DNA of 64,000 bases, from positions 2,376,001 through 2,440,000 of the forward strand of contig NZ_CP009888.1 of NCBI RefSeq assembly GCF_000788395.1, given 5' to 3'. The notes under the pieces are model-generated. The model saw nothing but the letters and a program-made list of their open reading frames with translations, was not told where the DNA came from and did no database searches. Origin of the DNA: Pseudoalteromonas piratica. Lineage in GTDB: Bacteria > Pseudomonadota > Gammaproteobacteria > Enterobacterales > Alteromonadaceae. This document shows, one piece after another, positions 27,737-37,066 of the stretch. Each line of letters opens with the position of its first letter. Position 1 is the stretch's first letter. The translations under genes were made by a program, and so were the position numbers.

Positions 27737-28729
27737 TTAACTATTTATAATTTTCTGACATCGAAGCCATCTTTGATCACGCTTAACATCATCCCAGCTT
27801 GGGTAATTTTTTTGATGAAAAATAGCCATACGAGCGCCATGATGTTGATAATTGTTTATCGACAAGGTATCTAAAACTTGATACAAGCCTTCTTTTTCAT
27901 TGCAAAGCAATACTGCATCACACCCCGCATCAAGCGCAGCTTTAACGCGAGTTGGGTAATCACCTACCTGAACGGCACCTTGCATGCCCATATCATCTGA
28001 AATAACGGGCCCTTTAAAAGCAAGTTGATGTCGCAGCATATTTTTCAACCAAAACTCAGAAAAACATGCAGGGTTTTCATCTACTGCTGAATAAATAACA
28101 TGTGCTGGCATCACCGCATCTGCCAGCGCTTCGGCAATTAGTTGTTTAAATGGCACTAAATCAAATTCATTAATATCTGCAAAACTGCGGGTATCTACTG
28201 GCATTGCGATGTGTGAATCAGGGCCTACAGAGCCATGGCCAGGAAAATGTTTAATTACCGATTTCATCCCGGCGCTGTGTAATCCCTTAATAAGAGCTTT
28301 AGCTCCTACTACCACCTTTTCTGGTTCTGATGAAAAGGCTCTGCTACCAATCACTTGTGAAATGCCATTTACATCAACACATGGTGCATAAGAATAATCA
28401 ACTTTACACGCTAAAAGTTCAGCAGCAAGTGTCCAACCAATGTCCTGTAATTTTTGTTCTGTATTTTCAAGTAAAAACGCATCTGACATACTTGGCAATT
28501 GGCTAAAGCCCTTAACAAAACGCTGTACCCTGCCGCCTTCATGATCAACAGAGACTAATAAATTTGGCTTAATCGCTTTTATACTGTTTGTCAGTGCAAG
28601 AAGTTGCTCTGTGTCTTCATAATTTCTTGCAAATAAGATGACTCCGTTTATAAGGGGGTGTTTTAAAACTTCGCATTCTTCTTGGCTGAGAAATTTACCA
28701 TCAATCCCTGTAATAATTGGTCCTAACAT
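27737..28729 (-). CDS. nagZ: Beta-N-acetylhexosaminidase NagZ
   Basis: Cytosolic GH3 enzyme that cuts GlcNAc from 1,6-anhydro-MurNAc during murein recycling. KHFPGHGSVGPDSH at residues 160-173 is the GH3/NagZ signature with its mobile His, and SDDMGM at 244-249 carries the nucleophilic Asp. The 330-residue single-domain length matches short gram-negative NagZ (E. coli 341). It starts 7 bp after the nitroreductase stop and is followed by the SLC13 gene at 5 bp. Confidence 0.95.
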   Translation of the reverse strand: MLGPIITGIDGKFLSQEECEVLKHPLINGVILFARNYEDTEQLLALTNSIKAIKPNLLVSVDHEGGRVQRFVKGFSQLPSMSDAFLLENTEQKLQDIGWTLAAELLACKVDYSYAPCVDVNGISQVIGSRAFSSEPEKVVVGAKALIKGLHSAGMKSVIKHFPGHGSVGPDSHIAMPVDTRSFADINEFDLVPFKQLIAEALADAVMPAHVIYSAVDENPACFSEFWLKNMLRHQLAFKGPVISDDMGMQGAVQVGDYPTRVKAALDAGCDAVLLCNEKEGLYQVLDTLSINNYQHHGARMAIFHQKNYPSWDDVKRDQRWLRCQKIINS

Positions 28730-28736
28730 TACTCAC

Positions 28737-29285
28737 CTATAAACGTGTAAAATAATCATTTGCATCAATATTGCGCGACTTTTTAATGTCGTTGACTTTA
28801 CTTCCAAGATACAAAAAACCCACAAGCTCATCATCCGTTGATAGCTCAAGCGCTTGTTTTACATATTCATCTTGAGCATAGCTACCAGTGCGCCATACGC
28901 CTGCTAGCCCTTGGGCAAAAGCAGCTTGTTGCATTGCCATTACCGCACAGCCAGCAGATTGTACCTGCTCAATGCGCGGTACTTTCGCATGGGGTTTATA
29001 TCTAGCAATACAAATAATGATTAACGGCGCGCGTAGCGGAAGTTCTTTAGCACGTTCGAGTGTCTTCTCATCAGCATTATTCTTAAGTGCAGCTTGATAA
29101 TAAATTTCACCCAGCTTTTCACGTGCATCACCTTCAACAAGAATAAATTGCCACGGTTTAAGTGCTGCATGATCAGGTGCGCGTAAAGCTGCCTGTTTGA
29201 TGATTTCAAGTTGTTCGGATGTAGGACCCGGAGTGGTTAGTTTACTATCTGATTGACGTTCTAATAAGAGTTCTAATGCGTTCAT
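28737..29285 (-). CDS. ydjA: YdjA-like nitroreductase family protein
   Basis: A 182-residue FMN-dependent reductase fold. I use the Met at 29285 (MNALELLLERQSDSKL); E. coli YdjA opens MDALELLINRRSASRL and has 183 residues. The motif RAPDHAALKPWQFILVEGDAR corresponds to YdjA APDHKSMQPWRFFVIEGEGR. GVWRTGSYAQDEYVK and FLYLGSKV are also conserved. YdjA is a small minimal nitroreductase with no settled physiological substrate. The gene heads a ydjA-nagZ-SLC13 operon. Confidence 0.9.
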   Translation of the reverse strand: MNALELLLERQSDSKLTTPGPTSEQLEIIKQAALRAPDHAALKPWQFILVEGDAREKLGEIYYQAALKNNADEKTLERAKELPLRAPLIIICIARYKPHAKVPRIEQVQSAGCAVMAMQQAAFAQGLAGVWRTGSYAQDEYVKQALELSTDDELVGFLYLGSKVNDIKKSRNIDANDYFTRL

Positions 29286-29392
29286 TAAGCTAAGATGTAA
29301 GTTTTTTGCCAAGCTTAACAAACTCCACTAAAAAGAAAAGAGCTTAACGCTCTTCTCATTTAGTTACTGTCATTATTTAATAATAGTGAGTG

Positions 29393-30082
29393 TTAAGACT
29401 GAAGATTTACCAAAAAACGACGCGCGAGCCAATAATCTGCACTAACAAACTTACCACCACCTACAACAATTAGGCTCAACAGCATTGCAAAATAAATAAA
29501 CCCAAATTCAATGCCATTATTCAAAATCACCGGTTTACCAGTCTCATATAAATACTCGGTATACCCATGCTCTTCTAAAATATCGCGCATTTTGCTTAAA
29601 CGTTCAGCTGCTTGTTTAGAATTTTCTAAACTGGCTTGTGCACCTGGAATCGAAAGCCAGTCAAGCACTCTAGCGGCACTTGCTTCCGTGTTTGTTGGTG
29701 TCACAGAAAACCAACCGTGCGACCAATGAACTGTGCTCATCGCCACTACCATGGTAAATGCGAGAGGGATAGATATAACTCGTGTAAACAGGCCGATTAA
29801 AAGTAACCACCCACCTAAAAATTCTGTCCATGCAGCTAAAAAAGCAAGTAATGATGGAAAAGGTAAACCTAGTCCCCATTCTGCATTGCCAAACCAAGAT
29901 ACAATACTTGGCAGCGCTGTTATAGCTTGTAAAAACGTTTCAGGATTTTCGCTAAAGCCGAGTTTGCTATAGCCTGCAATGATCATGACTGGGGCAAGAA
30001 TTAAACGAAATAATAAAGAAGGGATCCAAGACAGCACTTGGCTCTTTTTAATGGCTGATTGATAAAAATGAATAAGTGTCAT
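29393..30082 (-). CDS. DoxX family membrane protein
   Basis: 229 residues with helices at about 23-40 (FRLILAPVMIIAGYSKLGF), 75-100 (LLAFLAAWTEFLGGWLLLIGLFTRVISIPLAFTMVVAM) and 190-210. RLILAPVMIIAGYSKLG followed by a helix pair containing EFLGGWLLLIGLFTR is the DoxX/DUF417 pattern. A soluble insert of about 80 residues (SVTPTNTEASAAR...YETGKPVILNNG) separates helices 3 and 4, which is longer than in minimal DoxX proteins. The family is linked to redox or thiol chemistry in the membrane, but no function is certain here. Confidence 0.8.
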   Translation of the reverse strand: MTLIHFYQSAIKKSQVLSWIPSLLFRLILAPVMIIAGYSKLGFSENPETFLQAITALPSIVSWFGNAEWGLGLPFPSLLAFLAAWTEFLGGWLLLIGLFTRVISIPLAFTMVVAMSTVHWSHGWFSVTPTNTEASAARVLDWLSIPGAQASLENSKQAAERLSKMRDILEEHGYTEYLYETGKPVILNNGIEFGFIYFAMLLSLIVVGGGKFVSADYWLARRFLVNLQS

Positions 30083-30140
30083 ACCGACCTCTAAGTTTTA
30101 GGAATATATTAAAGACCGGTAAAACACGATTAATTATTCA

Positions 30141-32114
30141 CTAGATTTTACGTGCCACTTGCAATGCTTCAAAAATTGCACGCTTTGCATCAATTGCAGA
30201 GGCCAATTTTGCACCACCGATCACTTCAATTTTAGAAGCATATTTTCCATTTTCTAGTTCAGCAGCAAAGGTATCTGTATTTGATACTTGGCCAATACAG
30301 GTGATTACTGAGTCGCACGGTATCGTTTGTTTATTACCATCAATCTCGATTACCAAGCCCTCTTTATTTAGCTCGATGTAATTACAACCACTGATTTGCT
30401 TCACATTTTGCTGTTTAGCTACAGCACGATGGATCCATCCCGTTGTTTTACCAAGGTCACTACCAAAACGTCCTGGACTTCGTTTCAGCATGGTAATGTT
30501 ATGTGGAATTTTATGCGGAGCTTCATCAACATTAATTGCCCACTGCTGCTTAAATTCATCGACAGTTTTATTTGCTTTTTCAGCTAAGAATGCAACCATA
30601 TCAAAACCGATACCACCGGCACCTAAAATGACTACATCCTTACCGATTTCTACTTCACCGCGTATTACTTCATCATAAGCAAGTAATTTGCGACCATCCT
30701 TTAATTCAAACGAGGCTTCTCGAGGACGAACACCAGTTGCAAACACAACATTATCAAAATCTTCAAACATGCTATTTTCGAATGACGTTTGCAGCTTTAC
30801 ATCCACATTCAGCTTAGCAAGTTCTGATTTAAAATAATCCAGGGTGTAATTAAAGTCTTCTTTACCCGGTACACGCATTGCTAAATTAAATTGGCCACCT
30901 AAACCTGAAGAGCGCTCAATTAAGGTTACTTTATGACCTTTCTCGGCCAAGTAACAACTGGCAGCCATACCTGCAGGGCCGCCCCCTACAACAAGCACAT
31001 TTTTAGCATTAGTTGTCGGCTCTAAAGAGTAATCTAACTCAAAACCAGCTCGCGGGTTAACCAAACACGTGGCACGCTTTCCTTTAAAAACGTTATCTAA
31101 ACAGCCTTGATTACACGCAATACACACATTTATATTGTCACTTTTGTTTTCAACGTATTTATTAAAAAAATCAGGATCAGCAAGTAATGGCCTTGCCATT
31201 GAAATTAAGTCTGCCGAGTTGTTATTTAAAATTGAGTTGGCGAGGTCTGGTGTATTAATGCGGTTAACAGCAACACACGGAACCGAAACATGTTGTTTAA
31301 GCAACTCTGTAGCCTCTACAAACGCCCCTTGCGGTACCATACTAGCAATGGTCGGGACACGAGCTTCATGCCAACCGATACCCGTATTGAAAATGTCGAC
31401 ACCCGCTTTCTCAAGCACTCTTGCCTGTTCCATTACTTCTTCTTGTGTTGAGCCATCTTCCACTAAATCCATCACCGAAATACGGAATACAATAATAAAT
31501 TTATCACTCACCTCACGACGTACAGCCTCAACAATTTCTTTTGCTAAACGCATTCGGTTTTCATTTGAACCGCCATATTCATCTGTGCGTTTATTTGTGC
31601 GGGGTGCCATAAATTCATTAATTAAATACCCTTCAGAACCCATAATCTCAACGCCATCATAACCAGCACGCTCTGCAAGCCTCGCTGATTTGGCGAATGA
31701 TTTAATTGTCTGCTTAATGTTACTTAATGTCATTTCTTTAGGCTTATACGGGTTTATAGGTGCTTGAATTGCACTCGGTGCCTGATTAAATGGATGATAG
31801 GCATAACGCCCTGCATGCAATAATTGAAGACAAATCTTACCACCGTGTTGATGCACAGCCTTAGTCACAGGGCGGTGTTTAAGCACATCTAAAAAAGTAT
31901 TAAATGACGAGGAAATAGGCGTTAACTTCCCCACTATGTTGGGGCTAAAGCCACCAGTGATGATAAGGCCTACACCACCTTTAGCACGTGCTTCGTAAAA
32001 CGCTTTTAAACGCTTAACATTCCACAAACCTTCTTCAAGGCCTGTGTGCATTGAACCCATTACAAGGCGATTTCGCAGTGAATTGTTTTTCAGTTTTAAT
32101 TCTTGTTCTAACAT
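30141..32114 (-). CDS. fadH: 2,4-dienoyl-CoA reductase (NADPH)
   Basis: Reduces 2,4-dienoyl-CoA during beta-oxidation of unsaturated fatty acids with even-position double bonds. The 657 residues comprise an old-yellow-enzyme FMN barrel (about 1-325; HQHGGKICLQLLHAGRYA), a 4Fe-4S segment near 330-350 (CIACNQGCLDNVFKGKRATC), an FAD domain (VLVVGGGPAGMAAS near 371) and an NADPH domain (VVILGAGGIGFD). Length and order match E. coli FadH (672). A FadR-like palindrome sits inside its putative promoter, consistent with fatty-acid control. Confidence 0.95.
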   Translation of the reverse strand: MLEQELKLKNNSLRNRLVMGSMHTGLEEGLWNVKRLKAFYEARAKGGVGLIITGGFSPNIVGKLTPISSSFNTFLDVLKHRPVTKAVHQHGGKICLQLLHAGRYAYHPFNQAPSAIQAPINPYKPKEMTLSNIKQTIKSFAKSARLAERAGYDGVEIMGSEGYLINEFMAPRTNKRTDEYGGSNENRMRLAKEIVEAVRREVSDKFIIVFRISVMDLVEDGSTQEEVMEQARVLEKAGVDIFNTGIGWHEARVPTIASMVPQGAFVEATELLKQHVSVPCVAVNRINTPDLANSILNNNSADLISMARPLLADPDFFNKYVENKSDNINVCIACNQGCLDNVFKGKRATCLVNPRAGFELDYSLEPTTNAKNVLVVGGGPAGMAASCYLAEKGHKVTLIERSSGLGGQFNLAMRVPGKEDFNYTLDYFKSELAKLNVDVKLQTSFENSMFEDFDNVVFATGVRPREASFELKDGRKLLAYDEVIRGEVEIGKDVVILGAGGIGFDMVAFLAEKANKTVDEFKQQWAINVDEAPHKIPHNITMLKRSPGRFGSDLGKTTGWIHRAVAKQQNVKQISGCNYIELNKEGLVIEIDGNKQTIPCDSVITCIGQVSNTDTFAAELENGKYASKIEVIGGAKLASAIDAKRAIFEALQVARKI

Positions 32115-32130
32115 ACTTGCTACTTACTCT

Positions 32131-32143
32131 ACTGGTCATACCT
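32131..32143. promoter_or_regulatory. Possible second, weaker FadR half-site
   Basis: ACTGGTCATACC retains TGGT-N3-ACC of the FadR consensus, about 18 bp upstream of the fadH start codon, in the expected leader. The outer positions match on one side only. Confidence 0.35.
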
Positions 32144-32148
32144 CAAGC

Positions 32149-32177
32149 ACTTTAACTGGTTTAACCAGTTAACTCAA
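32149..32177 (-). promoter_or_regulatory. fadH promoter with FadR-type operator in its spacer
   Basis: The palindrome TTAACTGGT-TTA-ACCAGTTAA (32152-32172) has 9-bp perfect arms and contains the FadR core TGGT-N3-ACCA; the E. coli consensus is close to AACTGGTCNGACCAGTT. On the minus strand, TTGAGT (-35, complement 32172-32177) and TAAAGT (-10, complement 32149-32154) lie exactly 17 bp apart on either side, so a bound repressor would block polymerase. sppA runs divergently 160 bp away. Confidence 0.7.
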
Positions 32178-32329
32178 GCTTGTCCAAAGTGATCTCTCGA
32201 TATACTCACTAACTATAATGTTTTATCTAAACTTTTTTGCTAAACACTTCGTTACGTTTTTAATTTAAGTTTGACTAAAAAGTAAGTTAAGATGGTTATA
32301 GATGATAAATCTATAGATAGGATAAGATT

Positions 32330-34195
32330 TTGGTTAAAAAGGCTATCGTAGGCTTTTGGAATGTGCTTAATTTTTCAAGACGCCTCGTATTAAATATAAT
32401 ATTTTTCTTTATTTTAATTGCACTTTTTGTGTCAATTTTAAGTTCAGAGGATGAAATTATCGTTGAGCAAGACTCTGCTCTAGTGCTTTCAATTGCAGGC
32501 AATATCGTTGAAGAAAAGACCTATATTGACCCGGTAGAAGCAGCTCTCAATGATTCAATGGGCTCAAGTGATGAACCACAAGAAGTATTACTTGACGACA
32601 TTTTGATGACCATTAAGTATGCAGCTAAAGATAAAAAAATTAAGCTGCTACTGCTTGATTTGCAAAAAATGCAAGGTGCACACCTTAACAAGCTTAAAGC
32701 AATTGCTGGACAGCTTGATAAATTTAAAGAAACCGGTAAAAAAGTATACGCATATGGCGATTACTACACGCAGGCGCAATATTACATTGCGAGTAAAGCT
32801 GATGAAGTATTAATGCACCCTTATGGCGCTGTCGATATTTCTGGTTACGCAACTTACCCACTTTATTTTAAAGAAGCGATTGATAAACTTAATATTTCAC
32901 AGCATATTTTCCGTGTTGGCACATTTAAATCAGCGGTAGAACCATTAATCCGCAGCAACATGTCTGATGCAGCAAAAGAAGCAAACAAGGCTTGGTTAGA
33001 CGCACTATGGGATGAATATAAAACGGATGTGGCTCAGCATCGTGGTTTTGATACATCAAACTTCGACGAAGATATGACGTCATACCAAGAAAAGTTTGCA
33101 CAAGTTAATGGCCACTCAGGTCAATATGCCCTGCAAAACAAATGGGTAGACGAATTAGCAAGTAAAGAAACGCTGCGTAAAAAGTTAATTGCTGAGGTTG
33201 GCGAAAACTTATCCGGTAAATCATTTAAACAAATTTCATTTAGCGATTATTTAACGACATTAAAACCACCTTTCCCAATTGAAAATCCGATTACGGATAA
33301 AGTAGCGGTTGTTGTGGCTAAAGGTAATATTGTTGATGGTAAGCGTAAAGCGGGGGAAATTGGCGGAGACTCTACTGCTGAACTGCTTCGCCGTGCTCGC
33401 TTGAACGACAAAGTGAAAGCTGTCGTACTACGTATTGATTCAGGTGGTGGCAGTATGTTCGCCTCCGAAATTATTCGTGCTGAAGTTCTTGCCCTAAAAG
33501 ATGCGGGTAAACCGGTTATTGCTTCAATGGGTTCTGTGGCTGCCTCAGGCGGTTATTGGATTGCTGCAAACGCGAATGAAATTTGGGCTGCACCAAGCAC
33601 CATTACAGGTTCTATTGGCGTGTTTGGTACCTTAATGACGTTCGAAAATACCTTAGCAAAATTAGGCGTCTACTCTGACGGTGTTGCGACTACAGAGATG
33701 GCATCTTTCTCAATGTTACGCGCATTGGATCCTAAACTAGGTGCTGTGATTCAAATGTCTGTTGAAAGTGCTTATGATCGTTTCTTAACAGTTGTCGCAG
33801 AAGCACGCAACATGAAAAAAGAAGACGTCGATAATGTTGCACAAGGCCGTGTTTGGATTGGTACAAAAGCAAAAGAACTTGGCTTAGTTGATGAACTTGG
33901 TAATAAGCAAGACGCAATTGAACGCGCTGCTGAGCTTGCAAGTTTATCTATGTATGACGTGATTACTATTGAGCACAAACTTACCGAGCAAGAAATGCTA
34001 ATGCAAAAAATCTTTGGTGACTCTCAAGCTGCAGCATTTGTCAGTGCTTATTTTGCCAAAGATGACTACGCACCGGTTAAAAATAGCATAATGCAAACTG
34101 CGCATGGCTTGAAACAACAAGTTTCGAGTCTTGAGCAATTTAACGATCCAAATGGTGTTTATGCAAAGTGTCTAGTGTGTACAGTGAGCTATTAA
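32330..34195 (+). CDS. sppA: Signal peptide peptidase SppA (67K type)
   Basis: Membrane-anchored S49 protease that degrades cleaved signal peptides in the periplasm. It has 621 residues (E. coli 618) with an N-terminal anchor helix (LVLNIIFFFILIALFVSIL, about 19-37). The two halves are the tandem S49 domains. The catalytic Lys is in RVGTFKSAVEP near residue 200, and the Ser in GSVAASGGYWIA near 405, as in E. coli SppA (Lys209, Ser409). It begins at a TTG, as no ATG fits. ansA follows, as in E. coli. Confidence 0.94.
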   Translation: MVKKAIVGFWNVLNFSRRLVLNIIFFFILIALFVSILSSEDEIIVEQDSALVLSIAGNIVEEKTYIDPVEAALNDSMGSSDEPQEVLLDDILMTIKYAAKDKKIKLLLLDLQKMQGAHLNKLKAIAGQLDKFKETGKKVYAYGDYYTQAQYYIASKADEVLMHPYGAVDISGYATYPLYFKEAIDKLNISQHIFRVGTFKSAVEPLIRSNMSDAAKEANKAWLDALWDEYKTDVAQHRGFDTSNFDEDMTSYQEKFAQVNGHSGQYALQNKWVDELASKETLRKKLIAEVGENLSGKSFKQISFSDYLTTLKPPFPIENPITDKVAVVVAKGNIVDGKRKAGEIGGDSTAELLRRARLNDKVKAVVLRIDSGGGSMFASEIIRAEVLALKDAGKPVIASMGSVAASGGYWIAANANEIWAAPSTITGSIGVFGTLMTFENTLAKLGVYSDGVATTEMASFSMLRALDPKLGAVIQMSVESAYDRFLTVVAEARNMKKEDVDNVAQGRVWIGTKAKELGLVDELGNKQDAIERAAELASLSMYDVITIEHKLTEQEMLMQKIFGDSQAAAFVSAYFAKDDYAPVKNSIMQTAHGLKQQVSSLEQFNDPNGVYAKCLVCTVSY

Positions 34196-34225
34196 ACGCT
34201 ACTTAAACAATCACTTTTAAACTAT

Positions 34226-34256
34226 AATAGCCCAGTGTTTTCACTGGGCTATTTTT
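34226..34256 (+). terminator. Hairpin between sppA and ansA, ending at the ansA start codon
   Basis: AATAGCCCAGTG-TTTT-CACTGGGCTATT (34226-34253) followed by TTT and directly by the ansA ATG at 34257. It has the form of an intrinsic terminator for sppA, but its T-run doubles as the last leader bases of ansA, leaving no room for a ribosome site. Confidence 0.75.
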
Positions 34257-35267
34257 ATGAAAAGAAAAAAAATATACATCGCCTATACTGGCGGTACGAT
34301 CGGGATGAAAAAATCGAGCAAAGGTTACATTCCTGCGGAAGGTTTTCTTACCCAAACAGTTAAAGCCAGTGCTGAATTTAATCGTGAAGAAATGCCGTTA
34401 TTTGATATTCACGAATACTGCCCTCTCATTGATTCGTCAGATATGAGCCCGCTTCATTGGCAACTAATCGCTGATGATATTAAACAAAAATATGCTGACT
34501 ATGATGGCTTTGTTGTCCTACATGGCACAGACACAATGGCATATACCGCTTCAGCGCTTTCGTTTATGCTCGAAGATCTTACCAAGCCTGTTATTGTTAC
34601 CGGTTCGCAAATTCCACTGTCTCAATTGCGTTCTGATGGTCAGGTTAACTTACTCAATGCAATGTACCTTGCAGCAAACTATCCGATTGGCGAAGTAAGC
34701 TTATATTTTAATAACCAACTTTACCGAGGTAATCGTGCAACAAAAATGCACGCTGATGGTTTTGCTGCATTCGGCTCACCAAATATGGTACCGCTAGCTA
34801 AAGTTGGCATCAATATTGAGCTTGTTGCTGGCCAACTTAGCCCAAGCATAAGTAATAAATTAGGTGTCACGCAGATTACGCCTCAACAAATCGCGGTGGT
34901 GCACCTTTACCCGGGTATTTCTGTTGAGCTAATAAAAAGTATGATGACTGACAGCTTAAAAGCACTCGTTCTATTAAGTTTTGGCGTAGGTAATGCACCG
35001 CAGAACAAGGAAATGTTGGAGTTATTCAATAATGCGACACAATCAGGTTTAGTGATTGTAAATTTAACCCAGTGCTTACAAGGCAGCGTTAATATGGGCG
35101 GTTATGCTACTGGTAACGCACTTTTAAATGCGGGTGTGATTAGCGGTTATGACATGACGCTAGAAGCCTGTCTCACTAAATTACACTATTTACTTAGCCA
35201 AAATTTAGAAACTGAAACAATTCGCCATCTTATGCAAGATAACTTAAAAGGTGAGTTAACGCGGTAA
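34257..35267 (+). CDS. ansA: Cytoplasmic L-asparaginase I
   Basis: Hydrolyses asparagine to aspartate and ammonia. The 336 residues (E. coli AnsA 338, no signal peptide) begin MKRKKIYIAYTGGTIGM with the first catalytic Thr at 14, and LHGTDTMAYTASALSFMLE near 90 holds the second Thr-Asp pair. SDMSPLHWQLIADDIKQKY and GYATGNALLNAGVISG are AnsA-type. The start codon is fixed by alignment to E. coli, yet there is no Shine-Dalgarno sequence: a 12-bp stem ends three bases upstream. Confidence 0.96.
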   Translation: MKRKKIYIAYTGGTIGMKKSSKGYIPAEGFLTQTVKASAEFNREEMPLFDIHEYCPLIDSSDMSPLHWQLIADDIKQKYADYDGFVVLHGTDTMAYTASALSFMLEDLTKPVIVTGSQIPLSQLRSDGQVNLLNAMYLAANYPIGEVSLYFNNQLYRGNRATKMHADGFAAFGSPNMVPLAKVGINIELVAGQLSPSISNKLGVTQITPQQIAVVHLYPGISVELIKSMMTDSLKALVLLSFGVGNAPQNKEMLELFNNATQSGLVIVNLTQCLQGSVNMGGYATGNALLNAGVISGYDMTLEACLTKLHYLLSQNLETETIRHLMQDNLKGELTR

Positions 35268-35282
35268 TTAAAGTGTGTTTTA

Positions 35283-35315
35283 AAAAAAAGAGCGCTAAAT
35301 TTAGCGCTCTTTTTT
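35283..35315. terminator. Bidirectional terminator between ansA and msrB
   Basis: A near-perfect palindrome, AAAAAGAGCGCTAAA then TTTAGCGCTCTTTTT, with its centre between 35299 and 35300. It lies between the converging ansA and msrB genes. Confidence 0.92.
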
Positions 35316-35321
35316 ATTTCT

Positions 35322-35693
35322 TTATTTCGGTTTAAAGTCTAAACATACCGAATTTATGCAGTAACGAGTTCCCGTTGGAGGCGGCCCATCATTAAATACA
35401 TGACCTAGATGTGCATCACACTTTTTGCAGCGCACCTCGATGCGTTCCATGCCATGGGAACTGTCACGTAAATAGCGAATACTTTCTTTTTCACTAAAAC
35501 TAAATGCTGGCCAACCACAACCTGATTGAAACTTGTCTTCAGATTTAAATAATAACGCATTACAGCAAACACAAAAGTAGTCACCGGACTCAAAAAAGTC
35601 GTTATATTCACCACTAAATGGGTATTCAGTACCACCCTCAACACAAACCTGCTTTTGTGCTTGGTTAAGGTGTGCTTGCCACTTTTTATCCAT
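35322..35693 (-). CDS. msrB: Peptide-methionine (R)-S-oxide reductase MsrB
   Basis: Repairs Met-R-sulfoxide in proteins. The 123 residues carry the structural zinc Cys pairs CVCC (41, 44) and CKKC (89, 92), the [10 protein letters not shown] motif around 58-66 and the catalytic Cys112 in [14 protein letters not shown]. The start codon overlaps the gnd stop by one base (TAATG), so it is translated from the gnd message, pairing NADPH generation with an NADPH/thioredoxin-consuming repair enzyme. Confidence 0.96.
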   Translation of the reverse strand: MDKKWQAHLNQAQKQVCVEGGTEYPFSGEYNDFFESGDYFCVCCNALLFKSEDKFQSGCGWPAFSFSEKESIRYLRDSSHGMERIEVRCKKCDAHLGHVFNDGPPPTGTRYCINSVCLDFKPK

Positions 35694-37066
35694 TATCTTA
35701 CTTTTGCATCAATGTGGGTTAGATCCGTTAAATGGCAAGTCTCACCCTCGTGAGTTTTAATGCCATGCTCGCCAAAATAGTCTCGCTGTGCTTGCACTAA
35801 ATGGCCATTACTTGGTGTTGTGAGGGTTGCATAATAAGTTTGTGTGGCAGCAAGTACCGGAAATGCAAGTCCCGACTTAACAGACTCTGCTGCAATGTTA
35901 CGCAATGCAACCACTTCTTCATTCAAACCGTCAATAAAGCCATTGCCTTCTGCGATTTGATCTAAGTAATCTGCACGAATAATACAACCAGCGCGCCAAG
36001 TTTGCAGTGTTTTATTCAAATCGACCTTCCATTGATGTGAGCGCGATGCGCCTTTAATCAACGCTAAACCTTGGCGATAACATAAAAGGCTCGCCAGGTG
36101 GAATGCTTTACGTAGCTCTTCAAGATCAATGTTTACCTGAGCCGGCTGTTTTGCCGCATACGTCATTTCTAAGGCTGCGTGGGTGTCTTGTGTATTAGTT
36201 AAATGACGCGCTTGCACTGCTGCAACAAGTGAAGGTACTGCAATACCCAACTCTAATGCATTTTGCGCAGTCCAAAGACCTGTGCCTTTAGCGCCAACTT
36301 TATTATCAATTAAATCAACAATTGGCGTCTCGTTGTCAGATTTTAATTTTAAAATATGGCTTGAAATAGATAGAAGGTAACTGTTTAACTCCCCTTCAGA
36401 CCAAGTATCAAAAAGTGCTGCAATTTCGTCATTTGTTTTACCACAACCCAAACGTAATAAATGATATACCTCAGCAATTAATTGCATTAACGCATATTCA
36501 ATGCCGTTATGAACCATTTTAACGAAATGACCTGATGCAGACTGACCAACACGAGCAAAGCACGACTCACCATTGTGACTCGCAGCTACTTTTTCAAAAA
36601 ATGGAATAATACGTTCCCAACCACCTTCAGAACCTGACGCCATCATAGCAGGGCCATGACGCGCTCCCTCAGCACCACCAGAAATACCCATGGTGGCAAA
36701 CTCAAACTTGTTCTGATATTTCAGTTTACGAGCAATGCCATCTTTATAATTACTGTTACCGCAATCAACAATAATGTCGTTAATTTCAACGCCCGCTTCA
36801 ATCAACTCTGAACATACTTTATCGACTAATTCGCCAGCTGGAACTAAAAGCAAAATTGAACGAGGCGTTTCAAGACGGCGAACCATATCCGCCAGATCAC
36901 TAACAATATGCAGTCGCTCAGCAAACCCTTCTTTTTTTGCAAGGCTTAATAGATCTTCGCCTGCGTCTGGGTTTTTGTCATAGGCTACCAAGTTTAAACC
37001 TTTTTCAATTAAGTTTAAGGCAAGGTTTTTACCCATAACACCTAAGCCAACTAATGCGACTTGCAT
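35693..37066 (-). CDS. gnd: 6-phosphogluconate dehydrogenase, decarboxylating
   Basis: Converts 6-phosphogluconate to ribulose-5-phosphate with NADPH formation. The 457 residues open with the Rossmann motif [21 protein letters not shown], and [19 protein letters not shown] (about 126-144) and [17 protein letters not shown] hold substrate and catalytic Lys residues. [17 protein letters not shown] is the family signature. It is slightly shorter than E. coli Gnd (468). The gene overlaps msrB by one base and is divergent from pykA. Confidence 0.95.
   Translation of the reverse strand: MQVALVGLGVMGKNLALNLIEKGLNLVAYDKNPDAGEDLLSLAKKEGFAERLHIVSDLADMVRRLETPRSILLLVPAGELVDKVCSELIEAGVEINDIIVDCGNSNYKDGIARKLKYQNKFEFATMGISGGAEGARHGPAMMASGSEGGWERIIPFFEKVAASHNGESCFARVGQSASGHFVKMVHNGIEYALMQLIAEVYHLLRLGCGKTNDEIAALFDTWSEGELNSYLLSISSHILKLKSDNETPIVDLIDNKVGAKGTGLWTAQNALELGIAVPSLVAAVQARHLTNTQDTHAALEMTYAAKQPAQVNIDLEELRKAFHLASLLCYRQGLALIKGASRSHQWKVDLNKTLQTWRAGCIIRADYLDQIAEGNGFIDGLNEEVVALRNIAAESVKSGLAFPVLAATQTYYATLTTPSNGHLVQAQRDYFGEHGIKTHEGETCHLTDLTHIDAKVR

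Noticed and set aside
31135..31662. 175-codon plus-strand ORF inside fadH
   Set aside because: It is antisense to the conserved FMN domain, its translation is low-complexity Ser/Thr-rich, and it has no recognisable start signal.
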